Shown in pieces: positions 57,101-64,000 of a stretch of 64,000 bases of DNA. Positions within the stretch are counted from its first letter, which is position 1; each line of letters opens with the position of its first letter. The position numbers were made by a program, and so were the translations under genes. This DNA is from Apis mellifera (Eukaryota; Arthropoda; Insecta; Hymenoptera; Apidae): positions 7,988,501 to 8,052,500 of the forward strand of contig NC_037639.1 of assembly GCF_003254395.2 (NCBI RefSeq), in the 5' to 3' direction. The notes under the pieces were generated by a model. It was not told the DNA's origin and searched no databases. It was given only the letters and a program-made list of their open reading frames with translations.

Positions 57101-58698
57101 TCCATCGGATTGCTCAAATTGGAAAGAAAAGATTTCAAAATCGCGTCCTTGCTTAAAATGTTGATTCTTTTTATAAGGAACAAATTTTTGTATTGTAAAT
57201 TGTTGCGGAAAGTGAAAGATTGATCTGAGAAGGGATTGATATATTTTTAAAAGAAAAACTTTAAATTTAATATTTATGAAATCTGCATAAAATAGATTGG
57301 ATTAAGCGCTCAAAGGATAAGGGCAGAAAAAGAAACGGGCAATTCGAACGGTGATAAATCGAGTATCCTCTTTAGGCTACTGGAGGAAATTGCTCGTAAA
57401 CAGGCGGAAAGTACGTTTGTAATGGCTTCTTTAGGAAAATTGCTAGTGTATCTGCTGTGGATCGGATGTGTGGATTTACGAGCCGTTTGAATATGACGAA
57501 TTTAATGACCATCAACTCTATTCCTCCCTCTTTTCTCTCTTTCTCTCTCACTTTGTCACTTTTATTCTTCATATATTTTAAATTCTTTTTAAAAATAGCT
57601 TTCAAATCGGGCAATCACGTCGATCGAATAAAAGTCTGATAATTCATTCGCTCGCTGCAACTCGCCCCTCCCTCCCCCAAAGTACCGGAATAAAATATTA
57701 ATCTCCCATAAATTCGTCGACAGGTTAGATGGCGTGGAAAAGTCGAGAAATTTCACGTGAACATTGAGGTAATGACATTTACCGCCACTTTTCCTTCCAC
57801 TCGCCGTATTACCAGTCCGCTTGTCAGGTTTAAATTAGTCATCACAAATTAAATTAGGGTGGGCGAAAACCAATCAAGCCGTAGATCGTAGAAGCTTTAA
57901 TTCCTCGTTCTCCAACTTCTCTGCGAGCTTTCAAAAAAAAAAAAAGAAGAAAAAATCTTTGTCTCTCTCAACCGTAGCTACCTTGAAAAAAATACTTGAA
58001 CAAACTTCGTTAAAAAATATTTATACAAAGAACTTTCTATAACTGCTGTGTTTGAAAATTCTAAAAAATATATTTCACACGAATTTTAATTACAAATGAT
58101 CAATCTATCATTTGTAAAACGCCCCTAATAAACAATTCCAAGTTCTCTTCGAGACGAAAAATTCCATTACCGTTGTCACAGTGTCCCGGAAAAATGTTAA
58201 CGAGATCTATGAATCTTTCGCAAATATTATCCCTGTCGATCTTTCCGTAACGTTCCGTAATCGTCGATCCGTCTAACTGGTGCTCGTTCTCTCGCCCAGT
58301 TTGCCCTCTCCATCACGGGAATCGGGAAAAATTGGCGGCGGCCAGCAGCGGCAACGTATTAAGAGGAGAGGGCCGGGGAGTCAGCCAGGCTGACCGCATT
58401 AGTTCCAGTTCGCGTGTACAGGAGAGGAAGTGGCGGTAAAGGGCCGACTAATCATAAAGGACGCGGGAACCAAGTGAATTAATCAATGGATTAAACGCGA
58501 GCTACGTTGAACACGTGGGTGAAGGGTGGAGAGGGGGGGGGGGGATGGAGAGGGAGGAAATGAGAGCGTTTTCGACCTGGACTGGGTGGCGTAACCCTGA
58601 CATCTCTCGTTTGTCACATAAATAACCGAGCATTTGGCGGGAATGTAGCTACGGTCCCCGGCCCGATGGACAAACTCCACGAAGGATGACGAATTCCT
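57101..58698. other. No gene recognised
   Basis: Mostly AT-rich to 58.2 kb with an A-run near 57931-57942, then CpG-rich 58.2-58.7 kb with a G12 run at 58533-58544. Confidence 0.5.
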
Positions 58699-58962
58699 AT
58701 GGGATCCTCGCTGCCAACCTTACCGCCGTCTCGCTATTTCATCGAGAATTCCATCCTGTCCGGCCGAGATACGGGAAGTAACGGAGAAGAAGGCCGGGTG
58801 CCTTGCGATTCGCGTGTACAAGTTGGAGAAATCGGGTCGTGTTTATTTGAACGTTTTGGGAATGAGTTACATTTGTTTCAGGGGGAAGTAAGATACTTAT
58901 GTTGTATTTTTTATTATGAGTCTGACTTTAAATATATATATTTTTATTTACGAGAATTTTAA
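58699..58962 (+). CDS. Possible 87-residue open frame
   Basis: ATG at 58699 (G at +4) opens 87 codons, the last 25 in AT-rich sequence. The start MGSSLPTLPPSRYFIENSIL is followed by a mixed, cysteine-containing middle and an aromatic C-terminus. A TTTGTTTCAG acceptor-like site lies inside it near 58880, so the frame could also be cut by an intron end. No family is recognised. Confidence 0.12.
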   Translation: MGSSLPTLPPSRYFIENSILSGRDTGSNGEEGRVPCDSRVQVGEIGSCLFERFGNELHLFQGEVRYLCCIFYYESDFKYIYFYLREF

Positions 58963-59214
58963 AATTGAAAATCGAAGAGTATGTTCCAAATTCGAATTCG
59001 AAAAGATGCAGCGTTCCTCCTCGTCGATGTACAACTCTCTGCGGCGGTTTAAAGTACCCAAATCAATTTCACCGGATGACAAGGGAGAAGTTGCGCGTGA
59101 TTAGTCCCGGAGGAATATCGCTCTTGCGGTTGATTCAGGGTTTGGTAGTACGAATGCCGATACCTCACCTTGTTCCCCGAGCGTGGTGGGGAAGAGGGAT
59201 GAGTAGAGAAGACG

Positions 59215-59571
59215 ATGAGGAGGAAGAGCGACAAGGACGGGAGGGGAAAGGGAGGGAGAGGAGAATTCAATATGAAGCAACACCGCAACGTATCAAACAT
59301 CCGTCGGTCCTCATCTTACTTGTCTCTTATACCGAAGATCGTGGAGACGCGCTCATATATGAGACATCCGCACACATGGTTGCGACGAGTGGAGACGGCA
59401 CGGCCGCTCTTTGATGGCAAAGTTTTCCATCCGGCAAACATCAGTCCGCGGAAATGGATCGAGCTTCTCGCGCCACGGAGGACCGAGCACGCCAGGAAGT
59501 TGACTTTAATCGAGGAAAAAGGAAATGGGTGGGACATCCCCATCGAAAGGGTAGTTTTTGACAATGTATGA
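59215..59571 (+). CDS. Possible 118-codon open frame
   Basis: ATG at 59215 opens 118 codons to TGA. The first 25 codons are Lys/Arg/Gly-rich because of G/A-rich DNA, but the remainder is well mixed (DGKVFHPANISPRKWIELL). A minus-strand frame (59316-59564) mirrors it. No splice signal or family is recognised. Confidence 0.15.
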   Translation: MRRKSDKDGRGKGGRGEFNMKQHRNVSNIRRSSSYLSLIPKIVETRSYMRHPHTWLRRVETARPLFDGKVFHPANISPRKWIELLAPRRTEHARKLTLIEEKGNGWDIPIERVVFDNV

Positions 59572-59653
59572 AGGATTGAGTTTTGGTGTCTTCAACTTGC
59601 TCAAAGATAAATTTATCGAATTGATTGTAAATTCGAGCGATACTCATACGTTT

Positions 59654-59708
59654 GTTAATTATATATTGTTGATTATATATTGATTATTGATTATATATTG
59701 TTGATTAA
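59654..59708. repeat. Short AT-rich tandem repeat
   Basis: TTGATTATATATTG-like unit repeated about four times with variable spacing. Confidence 0.75.
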
Positions 59709-59955
59709 GCGAGATGGATTTCTCTAAGAAAAGGAAATTAAATTATCTTCAAAAATTCTATCCAGAGAATATAATTCCTCGCAAGGAAATGTTCGGTTTC
59801 GATATGGAGTCACGATAACAATAGTGTCGGGTACAGAAGCGAGTAGAAGGAAGCTGACAACAAGGAGGACGTCCGGGAAGACAAGGGCCGCCTAATGGCA
59901 GTAATGGTTAATAACCTACGAATCTATCCATGCTAATGACCGATACCCTCTCCAG

Positions 59956-60043
59956 TCAGAAACCACTTGTACCTAATACGCTTACCTAATACCCAGGCCA
60001 ACTTGGCACTCAAGCCAAGTTCACCGCTCGACTCTTGCACAAG
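59956..60043 (+). CDS. Possible 88-base internal exon
   Basis: The acceptor (ACCCTCTCCAG, ending 59955) has a branch-like GCTAATGAC about 20 bases upstream, and the donor is an exact CAAG|GTGAGT (intron from 60044). One frame is open across the whole exon and reads RNHLYLIRLPNTQANLALKP at its start. The opposite strand over the same bases is also open for 105 codons and has its own GTAAGC donor (exon end 59986), so only one of the two models can hold. No family is recognised. Confidence 0.2.
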
Positions 60044-60250
60044 GTGAGTCCAACTCTCGAGTGGCGGGAAGACACGCGTCACATTATCTATCCAACCGCT
60101 AACGTTACAGTCAGTCCCAGTTGCGATTTCCGCCAGAATCGAACGAAACGAGGTGAGGAAAGAGAAGAGAAAAGAGAACGCGTGAACAAGATGGAAAAGA
60201 GGGAAGAAGCCGATAATGACGCCATCTGGGCCGCGTCGCAAAACTTTCAA
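59986..60250 (-). CDS. Alternative minus-strand exon opposing 59956-60043
   Basis: The minus-strand frame from 60250 runs to a TATTAG|GTAAGC donor. Its first third is Phe/Leu/Ser-rich because of a pyrimidine tract. The rest has strongly coding-like codons (GCG GAA ATC GCA ACT GGG ACT GAC) and includes ILAEIATGTDCNVSGWIDN. No clean acceptor or ATG lies at its start. It conflicts with the plus-strand exon model; codon composition favours this strand and splice-site quality the other. Confidence 0.16.
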
Positions 60251-60341
60251 AGAGTTTTAATACGCCGGCCTTCGACTTCGTCGAACGAAATAAAGGCACG
60301 CTTATTCGAACGGCGACGACGATTCCTCCCTTTGTCCTCGA

Positions 60342-60632
60342 ATGGCCGCGTTCGCACGGAAGAGGATTAAAAGTCGATCGTTAAAAGGACGTTCGTCATA
60401 TTGGGGGGCCGATCGATCCAACTCGAAGCGGGAATCCGGATTTCGAGAGCTCGCGATAAACATGTTTCCCGGGGAAAAAGTTGGGATAATGAGTTATTTC
60501 TCTCTGTTGCGAAATAATCCGACCGTGAATTCGATTATTGAAGAGACTATTAATTATTTCTTGATAAATAATCTCGATGGTTTTAAAAAAAACTTATCAT
60601 CCTACTATTACCTATATAATACCAATTTTTAA
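60342..60632 (+). CDS. Possible 96-residue protein, unknown
   Basis: ATG at 60342 (G at +4) opens 96 codons to TAA. The N-terminal third is basic (RKRIKSRSLKGRSS). The C-terminal half lies in AT-rich DNA yet stays open and is well mixed (GIMSYFSLLRNNPTVNSIIE), then Tyr/Asn-rich to the end. No overlapping antisense frame of similar length covers the C-terminal half, unlike most other frames here. No signal peptide, membrane segment or known domain is visible. It could be a single-exon gene, a terminal exon or chance. Confidence 0.25.
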   Translation: MAAFARKRIKSRSLKGRSSYWGADRSNSKRESGFRELAINMFPGEKVGIMSYFSLLRNNPTVNSIIEETINYFLINNLDGFKKNLSSYYYLYNTNF

Positions 60633-60639
60633 GAGAAAT

Positions 60640-61934
60640 TTCAAGAACGTACCTCCATCTTGGATACACTTATCCACAGACAGATTACCTTGCAAACTTG
60701 TCGCTGCGTTAAGTGCAACATTATCCGGTGCAAAGATCCATTAGAAAGCCACATAAGGACATAAATTTCGAGCTTTCGTTTTCGCGAACGAAAATATATG
60801 TCCCCAATTTTTCTCTCCTTCCTTCAACTTTATGTATTTATGTGCCGAGGGGAAGGGAGACGCGTTCCACGACGAGCAAGAGGATTTTTTTTTTAAGGGC
60901 GGGAGGGCCGTCGAGTTGACGAGTCGAGACGGAAAGGAAATTATTGAGCTAATTGCCGATAAGTTGCCAGTCGCGAAACACTCGAATCGAAGGTGATGGC
61001 GTTGGGGTTGGGTCGCGGGAAGGAAAGACGGGAAGGAAGGGGGTGGGGCGCCGAGTTGCGCCGCAACAATCGGCCGAAAGGAGAGTTTTTTCTCTTTCCC
61101 CCTCCTCTCCCCTTTTGTCCGCCTCTCCAGACAGAAATATGCGAAGCCGTGTGCGCCGACGGTCGAAAAGCTCGGACGCTTAATTGGACAAAGCCCCCCC
61201 AACCTTACTTGGACGACGAGGGTACCCAGCCTCGGTTGCAATATGCCAAAAAAAAAAAAAAGGAAAAAAGGAAAAAGGAAGGAGAAGAAGAGGTGGGGTG
61301 GGAGGGAAAAAAAATATGAATCACTTCTCGCAGGAACTCGGAGTAGGATGTGCGAGCACGAGCGGATGACAGTACGACGGTAGTGGGGTGGTGGAGAAAG
61401 AATTAACAGCCCGGTCAAAGAGCGAATTTCTAGATGAGGGTGGAAATTCGAGCACGTCTGTTGCGACTGTCTGTTGTTCGTCTTCCTCTTGCGCGAGTTC
61501 GAGGATAGAAAGCGCGATTACGTGATCGAATTGCTTGCGTGAGAATAAGATTCAATGATTCTAGATTGATTGAATTTCTTTTTTTTTCTACATTTCTTAT
61601 TCGATATTGCATAAGAGAATGAAACGTAGAAGGGGGGGAATCTAAGAAAGACCAATCATAAGGTAAATAAAGGAGAGAAGTTGTCGGATATATCTATATT
61701 TCCTTCTGCCGCGTCTTAAGTCCGCTCGAAAGTTGGCGCGCCATTAAGGTACTCTATTTGCACTGTCGGCAGCCACGTCGTATTAATGTTTTTCTTGGGA
61801 TGTATTTCGTGTGCCGGTAATTACCCGGGCAAATAGCTAACGCGAAACAGAGACAGGAGGCAATAAAGAAACATGACACGAAGGTACGAGTTAAGAATCA
61901 ACTCATCCCCGAACAGTGAAATTAATTCGGCAAA
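60640..61934. other. No gene recognised
   Basis: GC-rich 60.84-61.4 kb with an A-run near 61248-61261 and GA/AAG-rich sequence to 61310. The 225-codon minus-strand frame 60741-61418 (no ATG start) runs through these tracts. AT-rich after 61.5 kb. Confidence 0.5.
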
Positions 61935-61958
61935 ATGTTGGGCGCAGTCGAAAGTGAT
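61935..61958 (+). CDS. Possible initial coding exon, eight codons
   Basis: CAAAATG, the favoured insect start context, occurs at 61931-61937 and is followed by seven further codons (MLGAVESD in all) and a GTAAGTATAAC donor at 61959. Both signals are close to ideal, but the exon is tiny and no downstream exon could be matched with confidence within the window; an acceptor (CTTCTTCCTTAG) near 63085 leads only to a short lysine-rich tail. Confidence 0.13.
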
Positions 61959-61959
61959 G

Positions 61960-64000
61960 TAAGTATAACTTAGCTTTCTCCATGTACAATAACACGTATC
62001 AGAATTAACAAGCGATAATATTATTCGTGTTACGATCGAAGATGGCGTCGTAAAATAGATAAATCAATGAACAAAATGGATAAAATTTTTTAAAACATTC
62101 CATATTTCCAAATTTTATACACTCCCGATCGATTATTTCACCTCTCCCTCCGCAAGTTTTGTCAAAAGCATATTGCAAAATTTTAAATTCTGTTTTCAAA
62201 AATCATTTTACTCTCCCATCCCTCGTCTTCTTTCTCCAAAAATTCACCACGACCGTCCCTCCATTCATATTTCACACGATTTAAGATTATATATTTACGA
62301 TTACGACGCACAATTCCGAATCGAAGATCTCGGAGGAGGAATCCAACGTTGACGCAATTTTTCCGCCGCGTGAAAATTAATTTTCAACGAAACGCGCGTG
62401 GTGTCCCTCGGTAAACGACCGTTATTATCCCGTTCCGGCGTGTTATGTTATTTCGAAAACGGGGAGAAGCAGAAGCGAGGAGCAAATCTGTCGACCAACC
62501 GGCGCGTCTCGCAATGCTCGCTCATTTGTCTCGTGGCGGCTAATGAAATTATAGCCACCGGCCCTGCCACGGTCATCTCTTCGGGCTGCCTTCTTTCTCC
62601 CAACCTCTCTCGCGTTCTCCGTCGCTCTTTTCCGGCCACCCCTGAGAGAAAGAGAGACGGAGGGGAAAGGGAAGAGAGGGGGAGGAGGAAGGAAAGATCG
62701 AAAGAACGGAGAGACTTCCCGGAGGAATAGGAAGGAAAATTGCGGGGAAACTTGTTTCGCGGATATCTTTTTGAGCACTTCTCGCAGATGACGGGAGACA
62801 ACGGCCGATATTGCGACGCTTGACCACCGACACGACTCGTTCGAACCGTGGAGAAATCGCGTTATGGCGCAGGCCGAGAGGAAAATCGGTGATGGTTGGA
62901 CGTTGTAAATGAAACTCGTTAAGGAACACGGCAAGGAACGAATGATTCTTATGGCCGGATTTTTATGTGGAATCACGTGGATTGTATAATTATTGAAGGA
63001 TCGAGAAATCGATTATTGGAGATCTGAAGTAATTTCATTCAATTATGAGATGTTTCTATCAAAAGTATTCTTACTTCTTCCTTAGTTCGTAAAGAAAAAA
63101 AAAAAGAAGAAGTTAATACGAATTTTATACTGTCACTTTGCATAATTTAGAAAGTAACACGATGTAACAGGAAGAAGAATGTTGGAGGTAATTTCCACAA
63201 CATCCCCTTATTCAAAAATAACCGGAACGTTCCATCATACGGCACCACTTTAAGTTTTCAAGTAGGAGGAAAAAAAATTTATATCAGCAACCCCAACGGT
63301 TTATCAAGATATGTTAATTTCAACCTGTGTATATAGAACAGCGTTTCGGTGATACTAGAAGCGATACTTAAACGAAAGGTTAACCTGCCTGTTCGTAGGC
63401 CAGGCATATCCCAGGAATCCAGTTATCAGCTAATGAAAAGAAGAGCGGCTGCTCAATCTGCTCCGTTCGCAGTGGCTCGTAACTGCCTTCGAGATCAGGG
63501 GTGGCACGGCAACCTTGCCCCGGGAACGGCTTATCTTGCTCAGGATTTTTTAAGATTAGCCTCCTGTGTCGTATTAAGCAAGGACCGTTTAAGCTCGCTT
63601 GTACGGATTGGGGATCCCCTCCCCTCCCTTGAATACCTTCACGGCTCTCCTTCCCCTCTAACACCCCCCTCGAGAAGCGCGATGGTGCACGTAAATAGCT
63701 ACTTGTCGGATCGTTCTGGAAACCTGGACACGGGGCTGTATTTGCCGTGCGGAACGAATTAAGCCTCGTTGCCGAAGTCGAGAAACGTTGATGACGAAAG
63801 ATTGGGGGATGAAATCGATACGAGCTCGTTTTAAACGGTCCCCGAGGAATCGAGAGTTGCAAACAGTTGCATCGTAATCTCGAAGGAAATATATCATGTA
63901 TATCGAGAGGATTCTCCATCCCAAAGATTCGAGATCTCTTCTTTTAAAGAGAAGTTATTACGAACGTAATCAACCCGATGGAACGAACCCAGGGAACTAC
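61960..64000. other. No gene recognised
   Basis: AT-rich 61.96-62.3 kb, CpG-rich and G/A-rich 62.38-62.95 kb (frames of 110-177 codons on both strands), AT-rich 62.95-63.35 kb, and mixed to the end, with opposed 137- and 179-codon frames at 63.35-63.92 kb lacking splice support. Confidence 0.5.

Noticed and set aside
60741..61418. 225-codon minus-strand frame
   Set aside because: No ATG start; it runs through A-rich and GA-rich tracts that read as Phe/Leu/Ser in antisense, and opposing frames overlap it. No family seen.

Overview
The window looks like nuclear DNA of an insect, most likely a bee or other hymenopteran. The base composition swings sharply between very AT-rich stretches and short CpG-rich, GC-rich patches. 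GA/CT, CA/GT and trinucleotide microsatellites are dense, A/T homopolymers are frequent, and signals resembling insect splice sites occur (GTAAGT or GTGAGT donors, CTAAT branch-like motifs, T/C-rich tracts ending in CAG). The species call is an inference from composition; no diagnostic gene supports it. Nothing suggests a bacterial, phage or organellar origin: there are no operons, no ribosome-binding-site pattern, and no long open frame other than low-complexity or composition-driven ones.

I recognise no gene in the 64 kb by protein family. The longest open frames (about 200-270 codons) lie mostly on simple polypurine or polypyrimidine sequence, or in CpG-rich patches that are poor in stops on both strands. 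The best reading is intergenic or long-intron sequence. A few exon-like pieces are listed at low confidence because they combine a good splice signal, an open frame and coding-like codons. The strongest are a two-exon model at 34.27-34.70 kb, two adjacent frames at 40.37-41.26 kb, the GC-rich island at 17.2-17.5 kb with a 57-base intron-like segment, and an ATG-started frame at 60.34-60.63 kb. Open frames of 60-110 codons are expected by chance many times in this much sequence, so all of these are candidates only.

Layout: 0-15.6 kb is alternating AT-rich and GC-rich non-coding DNA with microsatellites and hairpins. 15.63-17.04 kb is a tandem satellite of about 188 bp per unit, roughly seven copies, and is the clearest structural feature. 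17.04-17.54 kb is the GC-rich exon-like island directly next to it. 17.6-29.4 kb is mixed sequence with a run of minus-strand open frames at 18.46-19.69 kb. 29.4-37.4 kb is a GC-rich belt full of CT/GA, CTT and GGA low-complexity tracts. 37.4-53.3 kb is mainly AT-rich with a long GT repeat at 47.7 kb. 53.3-64 kb is mixed again, with an LTR-like fragment and several exon-like segments. No tRNA, rRNA, CRISPR array, complete transposon or known non-coding RNA was found by eye.
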